A DNA stretch of 64,000 nt. Source: Nocardioides daejeonensis (lineage in GTDB: Bacteria; Actinomycetota; Actinomycetes; Propionibacteriales; Nocardioidaceae). Location of the stretch: positions 146,965 through 210,964 of the forward strand of contig NZ_QHKZ01000007.1 of assembly GCF_003194585.1 (NCBI RefSeq), written 5' to 3'. Below are positions 43,514-52,554 of the stretch, one piece after another. The translations under genes and the position numbers were made by a program. Positions within the stretch are counted from its first letter, which is position 1, and each line of letters starts with the position of its first letter. The notes beneath the pieces were generated by a model. The model was not told the DNA's origin. It made no database searches and saw only the letters and a list, made by a program, of their open reading frames with translations.

Positions 43514-45511
43514 GTGACCGCGCCCGCCCCGACGTCGCCGACCCGAGCCGGCGGGCAAGCGCCCCGGGTCGGCCCCACGACGCTCATGGTGATGCTGTCG
43601 CTCTGCGGCATCGTGGTCTCCCTCCAGCAGACTCTCCTGCTCCCCCTCCTCCCCGAGCTCCCCCATCTCCTCGACACCTCGGCCGACAGCGCCTCGTGGC
43701 TGGTCACCGCCACGCTGCTCGCCGGCGCGGTCGCCACGCCGACCGTCTCGCGCTTGGCGGACATGTACGGCAAGCGTCGGATGATGGTGACGTCACTGGC
43801 GATCTCGCTGCTCGGCTCGCTCCTCGGGGCCTTCAGCGAGCTGCTCCCCCTGCTCATCGCCGCGCGGGCGTTGCAGGGAGTCGGGCTCGCCCTGGTGCCG
43901 GTCGCGATCGCCATCATGCGCGACGAGCTCCCCCGCGAGAAGGTGCCGCTGGGCGTCGCCATCATGAGTGCGACGCTCGCCGTCGGCGCCGGTGTCGGGC
44001 TGCCCCTCTCCGGCCTGATCTCCGATCACCTCGACTGGCACGCCATCTTCTGGCTGACCGCGGTGGTGGCCGCGGTGCTGCTGGTCGCCGCGATGACCAC
44101 CCTGCCCGAGTCGCCGGTGAAGACACGGGGCACGTTCGACTTCCGCGGCGCCATCCTGCTCTCGATCGCCCTGACCGCGCTGCTGCTGGCGGTCTCGAAG
44201 GGCGCCCAGTGGGGATGGACCTCGACCACCACCCTCGGGCTCACGGCGGGCGGCTTCGCGGTGCTCGCGGTCTGGCTGCCGCTCGAGCTGCGCACTCCCA
44301 GCCCGCTGGTCGATATCCGGGTCGCCGGCCGGGCGCCGGTGATGCTGGTCAACACCGTCTCGGTCTTCGCCGGCTTCGCCATGTTCACCAACATGCTGGT
44401 GACCACCCAGTTCCTGCAGATGCCGAAGGCCACCGGCTACGGCCTCGGGATGGGCGTCTTGGAGACCGGCTGGTGGATGGTGCCCAACGCCGCCGCCTTC
44501 GGCCTGATGGCACCGGTCTCAGCCTGGATGACGCGGCGTTTCAGTCCTCAGATCACCATGATCACCGGCACCGGGCTGATGGCTGTCGCCTATGTCGCTC
44601 GGGTCTTCCTCAGCGACGACCTCACCCAGATCGTCCTCGGCTCCGTGTTCGTCGGCGTCGGCACGGCGATCGCGTACGGCGCGCTGCCGACCCTGGTGAT
44701 GCGCGCGGTGCCCGTCACCGAGACCGCGTCGGCCAACGGCCTGAACGTGTTGCTGCGCTCGGTCGGCACCTCCACCGCGAGCGCCGCGGCAGCGGCCATC
44801 ACCACCGCATCGGCGATCGCCGTGGGCGAGCAGATCGCCCCGACCGAGGACGCGCTGATGCTCTCGCTCTGGCTGGCGGCCGGAGCATCGCTGTGCGCCA
44901 CTGTCCTCGGCGTGCCGACGCTGCGGATGCGCGCCTACTCCGAGGAGTGGGACCGCTCCGGGACCGAGCGCACGGGTGCGGAGCCGCGGGTGGTGCGGGG
45001 CCGGGTGGTCTCCTCGGCCGGGCAGCCGATCCGCAACGCGGTCGTCACCGTGCTCACGCCCGACGGCGAGGCCGTCGACTGGGGCCAGGCCGACTCCGAG
45101 GGGCGCTTCAACGCCGCGATCCCGCACCCGGGCGACTACCTCGTGGTCACCGCGGCCGACGGGTGGCAGCCGCGCTCGCGTCTGATGGATCTGGACGACG
45201 CCACACCCCTTCCCGCGATCGTGCTGCGCGAGCGCTACACCCTGACCGGGGTGATCACCGATGCCGACGACGCTCCGGTCGTCGACGCGCTGGTCGTGCT
45301 GACCCGGGCCACCGGTGAGGTGGTGCGATCGATCCGCACCGACCACGAGGGGCGCTACCTGATCGCCCGGCCCATCAACGGGCGCTATGTGCTCACGGTC
45401 TCGGCCCGAGACGGCGCCATCGGAGCCCGCCCGGTCACGGTCTGGGAAGCGGCCCGCAGCGTGGATCTGAAGCTGGGCACCCCGCTGGCCCAGACCGAGA
45501 CCCCGCGCTGA
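43514..45511 (+). CDS. MFS transporter fused to two carboxypeptidase-regulatory-like domains
   Basis: A 665-residue fusion. Residues ~20-475 are a 14-helix DHA2-type MFS exporter with the motif RLADMYGKRRMM and ARALQGVGLALVPVAIAIM. After SEEWDRSG a linker leads to two tandem beta-sandwich CarboxypepD_reg domains (GRVVSSAGQPIRNAVVTVL..DSEGRFNAAIPHPGDY and GVITDADDAPVVDALVVL..DHEGRYLIARPINGRY). GTG 43514. The stop touches the convergent SDR stop with no gap (TGATCA). Confidence 0.9.
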   Translation: MTAPAPTSPTRAGGQAPRVGPTTLMVMLSLCGIVVSLQQTLLLPLLPELPHLLDTSADSASWLVTATLLAGAVATPTVSRLADMYGKRRMMVTSLAISLLGSLLGAFSELLPLLIAARALQGVGLALVPVAIAIMRDELPREKVPLGVAIMSATLAVGAGVGLPLSGLISDHLDWHAIFWLTAVVAAVLLVAAMTTLPESPVKTRGTFDFRGAILLSIALTALLLAVSKGAQWGWTSTTTLGLTAGGFAVLAVWLPLELRTPSPLVDIRVAGRAPVMLVNTVSVFAGFAMFTNMLVTTQFLQMPKATGYGLGMGVLETGWWMVPNAAAFGLMAPVSAWMTRRFSPQITMITGTGLMAVAYVARVFLSDDLTQIVLGSVFVGVGTAIAYGALPTLVMRAVPVTETASANGLNVLLRSVGTSTASAAAAAITTASAIAVGEQIAPTEDALMLSLWLAAGASLCATVLGVPTLRMRAYSEEWDRSGTERTGAEPRVVRGRVVSSAGQPIRNAVVTVLTPDGEAVDWGQADSEGRFNAAIPHPGDYLVVTAADGWQPRSRLMDLDDATPLPAIVLRERYTLTGVITDADDAPVVDALVVLTRATGEVVRSIRTDHEGRYLIARPINGRYVLTVSARDGAIGARPVTVWEAARSVDLKLGTPLAQTETPR

Positions 45512-46342
45512 TCAGCGCAGCTGATGGTGCAGCTCGGCCGCGCGGACCGGCTGACCGAGCAGTGCCGAGGACGCCGGGTCCTCCGCCAGCCAGCGGATCA
45601 CCACGCCCGCAGCGTCCGGCGGCGTGGTGGCGAACCCCTTCTCCTCGATCTTGTCGGTGCCACCGCGGGCGGCGCCCGACTCGGTGACCACGAACCCCGG
45701 GTCGACGTTGAACGCCCGGACCCCCGCGCCGGCGTACTCCGCGTTGATGGAGCCGGCGAGCCGGCCGAAGGCGGCCTTGGCGCTTGAGTAGGCGAGCCCC
45801 CAGCCGCCCTCTCCGGGCGGCGCCGGCGGGTCATGGTCGGCGGAGCCGGAGACGAGGTTGACGATGGTGCCCCCACCAGCGGCGAGCATCGAGGGCAGCA
45901 GCGCCTGCACGAAGGCCACCTGGTGCACGTGGTTGGCCAGCAGGCTCGCGATCAACGTCTCCGGCTCTGTCTCCATCAGCCGTGCGTGGGCGAGGTGGTG
46001 GACCGCGTTGTTGACCACCAGGTCGACGCCTCCCCAGACGTCGAGGATCTGCTCGGCCGCAGAACGCACCCCGGCCAGATCGCTCAGGTCCATCGGCACC
46101 GCGAACCCCCGCGCGCCGCGCGCCTCGATCTCGGCCACCGTGCTCTCCAGGCTTCCCGGTACGGCGATCCGCACCTCTCCCTCCGCCTGCGTGCGGGGCG
46201 GCACCCTGCCTTCGCCCTCACGCACGGTACGTCCTGTGACGACGACGTCCCATCCTGCGGCAGCAAGCGTCAGCGCAGTCGCCCGGCCGATCCCACGACT
46301 GGCTCCGGTCACCACTGCGCGACGGCGGCTCTCCTGTGTCAT
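45512..46342 (-). CDS. SDR-family oxidoreductase
   Basis: A 276-residue classical SDR with TGASRGIG, NNAVHH in place of NNAG, the catalytic Ser region NLVSGSAD and YSSAK. It has an insertion after residue 45 (GRVPPRTQAEGEVR). Cofactor and Ser/Tyr/Lys are intact. ATG 46342. It is the last gene of the minus-strand run from the cytosine deaminase, though each gap is 64-85 bases. Confidence 0.88.
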   Translation of the reverse strand: MTQESRRRAVVTGASRGIGRATALTLAAAGWDVVVTGRTVREGEGRVPPRTQAEGEVRIAVPGSLESTVAEIEARGARGFAVPMDLSDLAGVRSAAEQILDVWGGVDLVVNNAVHHLAHARLMETEPETLIASLLANHVHQVAFVQALLPSMLAAGGGTIVNLVSGSADHDPPAPPGEGGWGLAYSSAKAAFGRLAGSINAEYAGAGVRAFNVDPGFVVTESGAARGGTDKIEEKGFATTPPDAAGVVIRWLAEDPASSALLGQPVRAAELHHQLR

Positions 46343-46427
46343 GGTCGGCGACGCTAGACCCGAGGTGTCGCCAGGCGGCCCGCACTCCCAACCATCGAAA
46401 CGGGCGCACTGGCGGTAGCTCTCGACA

Positions 46428-47771
46428 CTAGACGCCTTCACGCTCGTGGAAGCCGGCGTGCTCGAACGGCTCGCCACGACGCAGCTTCGCCAAGCCCTCG
46501 GGGTGCAAGCGGCGGAGGTGGTCGATGGCCTTGTGGCGGTAGCGCAGGATCTGCCAGATGCCGAAGGCCCAGAAAAGGTACTGGGAGGCCATCGCGACCT
46601 TGAAGTCCCCCAGGTCGTAGGAAGCCGAGGCACCTGTCCGCAGGTCCAGGATCCAGCCGATCGCCCACATCACCAGCAGAGAGGCGATGAAGCCGCCGAT
46701 GTTGACGAGGCCGTTCGCGCGTCCGAGCGCCGCGGGCGGAGTGAAGGTCCGGGCCAGCTCGAAGCCGAGCATCGAGGCCGGGCCTCCGGTGGCACTCACC
46801 AAAGCGACCGCGACGAGGAGCCAGAGCGGCGCCCGCCCGGGCCACAGCAGCACCACTGCCCAGACGCTGGCGATCGCGATCACCACGGCGACGACCAGCC
46901 AGGAGCGGTGGAACGGGAAGACCGTCACCAGCCGTGCGAGCACCAGCCCCGAGACGATCACCCAGCCGGTCATCGCCATCAGGATGGTGCTGGCCACGGC
47001 GGGCGAGAGCCCCTGGCCCGAGACGAGGAACGGATATCCCCACAGCATGACGAACGTGTTGGCAGAGAACTGGGCGGTGAAGTGCGACCACATCCCCAGC
47101 CGCGTCCCCGGGTTGCCCCAGATCGCCCGGACCGACCGCACCAGCACGGCCATCTTCACCTTGGTCGTGGACTCGTCGCGGTAGGGCGAGTTCTTGATGA
47201 AGACCAGCACACCGACCAGCAGGAAGACACCGATGGACGAGGCCCCGGCGAAGGTGCGGGTCCAGCCGAAGTGCTGCAGCGCCAAGGTGAGCGGTGCCGC
47301 GGCGGCGACCGCGCCGAGTTGCCCGACCTGGCCGGTCAGCTGCACCAGGAACGGCGCCTGGCGCACCAGGAACCAGGCGGCCACGAGGCGCAGCACGCTG
47401 GTGAACACCACGGCGTCGCCGGCACCCAGCAGCACTCGGGCGCAGAGGGCAGCGGGGTAGGTCTCCGCGAAGGCGAACGCGAACTGGCCCGCGGTCATCA
47501 GCACCGTGCCCGTGATGAGCATCGCACGCGGGCCGAAACGGTCCAACAGGATCCCGTTGGGCACCTGCATGCCGGCGTACACGACCAGCTGCACGACCGT
47601 GAAGGTGGCCAGCTCCGAGGCGGTGATCTCGAACCGCTCGGTCGCCATCAGGCCGGCGACGCCGAGCGAGCTGCGGTGGAAGACACCCAGCACGTACACC
47701 GAGATGGCGACGAGCCAGATCACCCAGGCTCGCCGGCGTCCGATGTCATGCACTTGTTCCACGGAAGACAT
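46428..47771 (-). CDS. MFS transporter
   Basis: A 447-residue 12-helix MFS protein. RSSLGVAGLMATERFEI, the loop GILLDRFGPRAMLITG (motif A-like) and ARVLLGAGDAVVFTSVLRL are family features of anion/cation symporter-type carriers. Substrate not assignable. It follows the cytosine permease by 64 bases on the same strand and may join that unit. Confidence 0.87.
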   Translation of the reverse strand: MSSVEQVHDIGRRRAWVIWLVAISVYVLGVFHRSSLGVAGLMATERFEITASELATFTVVQLVVYAGMQVPNGILLDRFGPRAMLITGTVLMTAGQFAFAFAETYPAALCARVLLGAGDAVVFTSVLRLVAAWFLVRQAPFLVQLTGQVGQLGAVAAAAPLTLALQHFGWTRTFAGASSIGVFLLVGVLVFIKNSPYRDESTTKVKMAVLVRSVRAIWGNPGTRLGMWSHFTAQFSANTFVMLWGYPFLVSGQGLSPAVASTILMAMTGWVIVSGLVLARLVTVFPFHRSWLVVAVVIAIASVWAVVLLWPGRAPLWLLVAVALVSATGGPASMLGFELARTFTPPAALGRANGLVNIGGFIASLLVMWAIGWILDLRTGASASYDLGDFKVAMASQYLFWAFGIWQILRYRHKAIDHLRRLHPEGLAKLRRGEPFEHAGFHEREGV

Positions 47772-47835
47772 GGTGACGCACAGTCGGTGCGGCGGCCACT
47801 CGGTGGGCGCCGGGACGTGCCGGCGCCCACCGTTC

Positions 47836-49125
47836 TCAGCCAGCCGTGACCGAGTCTCTGTCGCTGGTGCGTCGCCCGACCACCAGCACGAGCAGCACCG
47901 CGGCGACGATGCCGATCACCGGGGGAATGCCGATCTCGAAGTGGTCCGACGACCAGGCCAGCACGCTCGCAACCGCGTAGACCCCCAGGTTGCCCAGGTG
48001 CAGCGCGGGCAGCGGTGCGCCCTCCGGCATCCCGGCCCGCCAACGGGCGACCCAGTCTCCGATGATCACACCGCCCAGCGGCGGGATGAAGATGCCCAGC
48101 AGCACCAGATAGTCGACGAGGTGCTCGTGCACGCCTGCGAGCGCGAGGACCGTGCCGATGACCGAACCGCCGACGACGAACGGGATCTTGCTCGGCCGGT
48201 GGAAGAGCTCAGCACCCGCCACCCCGAAGGCGTAAGCCGTGTCGGCATTGCTCTTCCAGAGGTTGCCGAAGAGCAGGAAGAGCCCCCACCCGACCAGCCC
48301 GAGCTCGTAGAGGACCAGCACGAAGTCCCCCTGGCCGAAGGTGATCGCACCGACCGCACCGAAGAGGATCATCAGGCCGTTGCCGATGAGGAAGCCGAGG
48401 GCGCTCGCGATCACGGCATCCCGGCCGCTGCGCGAGAAGCGGGTCCAGTTCGGTGCCTGCGTCCCTGCCGACACGAAGGTGCCCACCACCGTCGTGATGG
48501 CGACGGCGATCGACATCGAAGCCTGCGGCTCCGCATCGAACAGTCCGGACCAGCCGCCGACCTCGTCGAGGGAGCGCTGCACGACCCAGACGGCCAGCAG
48601 CAGGATCAACGGCGTCGACACCAGCGAGACCCAGTACATGCCGCGGTAGCCGTAGCAGGCGGTGAGGCACATCAGCGCGCTCGCCGCGATCATGACCGCT
48701 GCCTCGGCCGCCCACGAGTCCCACTCGAGCGCTTGCGCGGTGAGCGCACCGATGGTGCCGATGATGACGCCGTACCAGCCGATCTGGGTGCCACCCAGCA
48801 GCACCGAAGCGAGCTTCGACCCCTTCGTGCCGAGCGTGTAGCGCGCCATCACCACGGTGGTGAGGCCGGTGCGCGCGCCGATGTAGCCAAGCACGGCGAC
48901 GTACCCACCGAGGATCGCCGAGCCGGCCAGGATCACCCAGAGCAGGTCACCGAAGGTGAACGCCGTGCCGAGCGAGGCACCGGCGAGCATGGTCGGGGTG
49001 AAGACGGTGAAGCCCAGCAGCACCACCGCCATGGAGAAGAGCGACTTGCGCGCGTGCAGCGGCACCGGCGTGACCGGGTAATCCGGGTCGACGACCTCGG
49101 CGTCGGCACCGTGCTGCGTGCTCAC
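47836..49125 (-). CDS. codB: Cytosine permease (NCS1 family)
   Basis: A 429-residue NCS1 symporter with about 12 helices. TPTMLAGASLGTAFTFGDLLWVI, the helix-6 region SAGTQAPNWTRFSRSGRDAVI and the late PPLGGVIIGDW are typical of CodB-type cytosine/proton carriers. GTG 49125 overlaps the deaminase stop (GTGA), so the two are made together. It imports cytosine for the adjacent deaminase. Confidence 0.92.
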   Translation of the reverse strand: MSTQHGADAEVVDPDYPVTPVPLHARKSLFSMAVVLLGFTVFTPTMLAGASLGTAFTFGDLLWVILAGSAILGGYVAVLGYIGARTGLTTVVMARYTLGTKGSKLASVLLGGTQIGWYGVIIGTIGALTAQALEWDSWAAEAAVMIAASALMCLTACYGYRGMYWVSLVSTPLILLLAVWVVQRSLDEVGGWSGLFDAEPQASMSIAVAITTVVGTFVSAGTQAPNWTRFSRSGRDAVIASALGFLIGNGLMILFGAVGAITFGQGDFVLVLYELGLVGWGLFLLFGNLWKSNADTAYAFGVAGAELFHRPSKIPFVVGGSVIGTVLALAGVHEHLVDYLVLLGIFIPPLGGVIIGDWVARWRAGMPEGAPLPALHLGNLGVYAVASVLAWSSDHFEIGIPPVIGIVAAVLLVLVVGRRTSDRDSVTAG

Positions 49126-49580
49126 TCCTCCTCTCCGATGTCTTCGGCCCAGAGCGCGGGCCGCTCGGCGATCATCCGCTCCATCAGAGCGCGGCACTCG
49201 TCGTCGTCGACGACGTCGACCCGCACCCCGCGAGAGCGCAGCCATTCCTCCGAGGCCTGGAAGGTCCGGTTCTCGCCGACGACGATCCGCGGGATGTCGT
49301 AGAGCACGGCGGTGCCCGCGCACATGAAGCACGGCGACAGCGTCGTGTAGAGCACGCTCGCCCGATAGACCCGAGCCGGGAGACGGCCGGCGTTCTCGAT
49401 GCAGTCGGTCTCGCCGTGCCGGATCGCGCTGCCCATCTGGATCCGCCGGTTGCGTCCGACCGCAAGCACCTCTCCGTCGTGCACCAGGGCCGCCCCGATG
49501 GGCACGCCACCTTCGTCCCAGCCGATGCGGGCCTGCTCGACCGCGCGGGCCAAGAAGGTGCGGTCTGCGTCGTCCACCAT
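49122..49580 (-). CDS. Cytosine deaminase, yeast Fcy1-type
   Basis: A 152-residue CDA-fold enzyme. Zinc and catalytic residues are His55 and Glu57 in HGETDCIENAGR and Cys84/Cys87 in SPCFMCAGT. The match to fungal Fcy1 extends through VVGEN, VVDDDECRALM and the final ERPALWAEDIGE, which is stronger than to bacterial CodA (a different, amidohydrolase fold). It turns cytosine into uracil. ATG 49580 starts the operon with codB; PucR is divergent. Confidence 0.93.
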   Translation of the reverse strand: MVDDADRTFLARAVEQARIGWDEGGVPIGAALVHDGEVLAVGRNRRIQMGSAIRHGETDCIENAGRLPARVYRASVLYTTLSPCFMCAGTAVLYDIPRIVVGENRTFQASEEWLRSRGVRVDVVDDDECRALMERMIAERPALWAEDIGEEE

Positions 49581-49617
49581 GCGTTCCTCCTCGAAAAGCT
49601 CTGTGATGCAGGCCACT

Positions 49618-49688
49618 GCACCAGATAACCTGCCGCACCAGAAGGGACAGAACGTCCGGTCTCGACCCTCAACTCCTAGACATCTGGT
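49618..49688. promoter_or_regulatory. Repeated ACCAGA elements in the deaminase/pucR promoter
   Basis: GCACCAGA occurs at 49618-49625 and 49635-49642, 17 bases apart. TCTGGT, the reverse of its core, lies at 49683-49688. All are in the 123-bp divergent promoter of the deaminase-codB operon and the PucR gene, and are candidate sites for that regulator. Confidence 0.45.
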
Positions 49689-49703
49689 CAAGCGAGGTGG
49701 CCC

Positions 49704-51206
49704 ATGCTGATCCCGTTGGACGAAGTCCTCCGCCTGCCGTCCTTCCGCGCCGCCGGCGTCGAGGTACTCAACGGCACCCCCGACGACATCTCTATTCGCT
49801 GGGTCCACTCGAGCGAGGTCTACGAGATGGGCTACCTGCTGGCCGGCGGCGAGCTCCTGCTCACCACCGGCCTCGGGCTGCACGGGCGCACCTCGGACGA
49901 GCTGGCGACCTACGTACGCCGCCTGGCCGACGCCGGGTGCGCGGCGCTCGCCCTCGAGCTCGGTCGCTCCTTCTTCCGCGTCCCGGAGCCGATGCTCGAG
50001 GAAGCACGTCGTAGCGGCCTCGCCCTCCTGGCCCTGACCGCGGTCGTGCCCTTCGAGCGGTTCGGTGAGGACTTCCACGAGGCGCTGCTGCACCGCAAGC
50101 TGAGCGCAGCGCGTCAGGGCGAGCCCGTCCTGCAGGAGTTCGTCTCCGAGGTGCTGGCCGGCGCGGGGCTGCGCGCGCTTCTCGACGCCGTCTCCCGGGC
50201 CGCTGGGTGCCCCGTCGAGCTCCATGATGTCGCTGGCCACCTGGTCGAACGGAGCCAGGCCCGCAGCTCCACCGGCAAGCAGGTCACGAGCGTCCCCGTG
50301 CGGGCGGGTACGACGCCTCTGGGCCTCCTCGTCCTGCACGCCAAGGGCGGTAAGAGGATCCAGGCGATCGCCGAGCGCGCCGCCATCGCCGTGGCCCTCG
50401 AGCTGGGCCGGCACCGGGGCCCAGGGCCGGTTCGCGATCCGGCCGGGTCGCTGATCACCGATCTCCTGACCGGGGCGGTCCGCTCGGGCGGCGAGGTCGA
50501 TCGACGTCTTGCCGAGATCGGCTGGTCCTGCTCTGCCGAGCGCCCGCTCCTGCCGCTCTGCGTCGACCTGGATCCACGCGTTCCCCTCCACGAGGAGACC
50601 ACCGGCCTTGCCGCAGCCGCTCACGAGCAGTACGGCGGTGCGCTCGTGGGCAGCATCGGTGGCGACGGAGTGCTCCTCGTGCGCGCCGCCGGTGGTCCCG
50701 CCCGGTCACGCCGCTCGGCACAGGCCTGGCATGCGAGCCTCGGCGACCGTCTCGGACGCACGCCGCTGGTGGCCGTGACCGCCCCCGTCGGCGATGCAAG
50801 CGCCCTGGGCGACGCGCTCCAGGAGACCCGCACGCTGCTGCAGGACGCGCGGGAGTACGGCGAACGGGCCCGGGTCATCCGGCCGCGCGATCTCGCGCTC
50901 CAGCAGCTGCTGTCGAGCCTTCCCGACAGCCGGCTCGATCGCTTCGTCGCCGACCAGATCGGCTTGCTGGTCGATCATGACCGTCAGCACGCGGGCTCTC
51001 TGGTGCGGACACTCGACGCACTGCTCCGCGCGGGCGGTTCGAAGCAGACCGCCGCCACCGAGCTGGGCGTGCGCCGGCAGACGCTCTACGCGCGACTGGA
51101 GCGACTGGAGTCGCTTCTCGGGGCCGACCTCTCCGACCCGATCCACCGCAGCGGCCTGGAGGTGGCACTCATCGCCTGGCGCGTCCGCACGGGCATCGCC
51201 CCGTGA
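49704..51206 (+). CDS. PucR-family transcriptional regulator
   Basis: A 500-residue regulator. The N-terminal PucR domain (~1-125, WVHSSEVYEMGYLLAGGELLLTTG), a central GGDEF-like/CdaR domain without catalytic motifs, and a C-terminal HTH_30 (LVRTLDALLRAGGSKQTAATELGVRRQTLYARLERLE). PucR regulators control nucleobase catabolism. Divergence from the cytosine deaminase/permease unit fits a pyrimidine-responsive role. ATG 49704. Confidence 0.93.
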   Translation: MLIPLDEVLRLPSFRAAGVEVLNGTPDDISIRWVHSSEVYEMGYLLAGGELLLTTGLGLHGRTSDELATYVRRLADAGCAALALELGRSFFRVPEPMLEEARRSGLALLALTAVVPFERFGEDFHEALLHRKLSAARQGEPVLQEFVSEVLAGAGLRALLDAVSRAAGCPVELHDVAGHLVERSQARSSTGKQVTSVPVRAGTTPLGLLVLHAKGGKRIQAIAERAAIAVALELGRHRGPGPVRDPAGSLITDLLTGAVRSGGEVDRRLAEIGWSCSAERPLLPLCVDLDPRVPLHEETTGLAAAAHEQYGGALVGSIGGDGVLLVRAAGGPARSRRSAQAWHASLGDRLGRTPLVAVTAPVGDASALGDALQETRTLLQDAREYGERARVIRPRDLALQQLLSSLPDSRLDRFVADQIGLLVDHDRQHAGSLVRTLDALLRAGGSKQTAATELGVRRQTLYARLERLESLLGADLSDPIHRSGLEVALIAWRVRTGIAP

Positions 51207-51227
51207 GCCCCCGGACCACCGGTGCCG

Positions 51228-51626
51228 CTACTGCTGCCAGGAGGCGCGCAGGGCGCGGCCGTCGACGATCTCGCGACCGAGCGGAGTGAGCGAGACCGGG
51301 ATCATCTTGAAGTTGGCCAGACCGAGCGGGATCCCGATGACCGTGATGCAGAGCAGCGCACCGCTGATCGCGTGACCGATGGCCAACCAGAGGCCGGCCA
51401 GGACGAACCACAAGACGTTGCCGACGCCGCTCATCACTCCGGCGGTCGGGCGGCGGACGATCTCGCGGCCGAAGGGCCACAGCGCGTAGTTGGCGATCCG
51501 GAACGATGCCAGCCCGAACGGGATGCCGATGATCGTGACGCAGAGCAGCGCACCGGCAAGGAGATAGCCGAGGCACATCCAGAAGCCGCTCAGCACCAGC
51601 CACAGCACGTTGAGCACGAACCTCAT
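51228..51626 (-). CDS. YccF domain-containing membrane protein
   Basis: A 132-residue protein with two YccF repeats, each with FxxxGYLLAGALLCVTIIGIPFGLASF- or ISGALLCITVIGIPLGLANF-type helices. Four transmembrane segments result. Function unknown; the family is widespread. It is converged on by the PucR gene, 21 bases away. Confidence 0.9.
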   Translation of the reverse strand: MRFVLNVLWLVLSGFWMCLGYLLAGALLCVTIIGIPFGLASFRIANYALWPFGREIVRRPTAGVMSGVGNVLWFVLAGLWLAIGHAISGALLCITVIGIPLGLANFKMIPVSLTPLGREIVDGRALRASWQQ

Positions 51627-51671
51627 CGGGCACCCCTCTCGTTCGCACGGCTCTTGCACGGAGACAGAAGC

Positions 51672-51708
51672 AGATCGGCCCGCATCCTCGTCGAATGCGG
51701 GCCGATCT
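51672..51708 (-). terminator. Terminator of tRNA-Tyr
   Basis: A perfect 14-bp stem AGATCGGCCCGCAT/ATGCGGGCCGATCT with a 9-nt loop, 7 bases past the 3' end of tRNA-Tyr in its direction of transcription. A moderate T-rich stretch lies beyond it. Confidence 0.85.
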
Positions 51709-51715
51709 CTTCGTG

Positions 51716-51796
51716 TGGCAGATGAAGGATTCGAACCTTCGAAGCTTTCGCGACGGATTTACAGTCCGCTCCCATTGGCCGCTCGGGCAATCTGCC
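51716..51796 (-). tRNA. tRNA-Tyr(GTA)
   Basis: A type II tRNA of 81 nt. The acceptor GGCAGAT/ATCTGCC has discriminator A, the anticodon stem GCGGA/TCCGT encloses CTGTAAA (anticodon GTA), a long variable arm (CGCGAAAGCTTCG) follows, and the T-loop is TTCGAAT. CCA is not encoded. Confidence 0.95.
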
Positions 51797-51936
51797 GCAC
51801 ACCACCCCCGGCTTGGACCGGACGTAGCAAGCAGAGAGAATAGCGCAGGCAGGCCGGCAGACGAAAACCGCCGCGGCCCGCACCCCGCACATATCCAGCA
51901 TCCGCGGCAGCCGCCGCGTGGACCGGAGGAGCTCCC

Positions 51937-52428
51937 ATGGCCGATTCGTCGTTCGACATCGTCAGCAAGATCGACCGTCAGGAGGTCGACAACGCCCTCA
52001 GCCAGACCGCCCGTGAGGTCGCCACCCGGTTCGACTTCAAGGGCACCGGGGCCAAGATCGAATGGAGCGGCGAGCAGATCATCGAGATCGAGGCGTCCGC
52101 GGATGACCGCGCCAGCGCCGTACTCAGTGTCTTCCAAGACAAGCTGATCAAGCGCAACCAGAGCCTCAAGATCGTCGACGCCAGCGAGCCCCGCCAGTCG
52201 GGCCAGGTCTCCAAGATCACGGTGAACCTCAAGGAGGGCATCAGCTCCGAGGACGCCAAGAAGATCTCCAAGCTGATCCGCGACGAGGGCCCCAAGGGTG
52301 TGAAGGCCCAGATCCAGGGCGACGAGCTCCGCGTCTCCTCCAAGAAGCGCGACGACCTGCAGACTGTCATCGCGCTCGTCAAGGAGCAGGACTACGACTT
52401 CGCGGTGCAGTTCACCAACTACCGCTGA
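51937..52428 (+). CDS. YajQ family nucleotide/c-di-GMP-binding protein
   Basis: A 163-residue protein of the YajQ family, two RNP-like domains. SSFDIVSKIDRQEVDNALSQ and FDFKGT at the start and QGDELRVSSKKRDDLQTVI near the end are nearly invariant in the family. YajQ homologues bind cyclic di-GMP or RNA in some bacteria. ATG 51937 has GGAGGAG 6 bases upstream. Confidence 0.95.
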   Translation: MADSSFDIVSKIDRQEVDNALSQTAREVATRFDFKGTGAKIEWSGEQIIEIEASADDRASAVLSVFQDKLIKRNQSLKIVDASEPRQSGQVSKITVNLKEGISSEDAKKISKLIRDEGPKGVKAQIQGDELRVSSKKRDDLQTVIALVKEQDYDFAVQFTNYR

Positions 52429-52437
52429 ACCTCTCCT

Positions 52438-52493
52438 TCGATGGAGCGTGCGGGCTGAGAATGCGGCGTGCGCCAGCCCGCACACTCCATCGA
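52438..52493. terminator. Long imperfect hairpin after yajQ
   Basis: 19-nt arms at 52438-52456 and 52475-52493 pair at 18 of 19 positions (TCGATGGAG...CGGGCT), 18-nt loop. It begins 10 bases after the yajQ stop and precedes the alcohol dehydrogenase. Confidence 0.65.
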
Positions 52494-52554
52494 GCCGCGA
52501 TCGTGCCCGGCCGAGCCGTCGACAACCCGCGCCGCCACCAGCATGATGCTGGCT

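Noticed and set aside
46446..47849. 467-codon plus-strand frame opposite an MFS gene
   Set aside because: The composition (His, Gln, Asp, Arg repeats) is a mirror of hydrophobic codons on the other strand.
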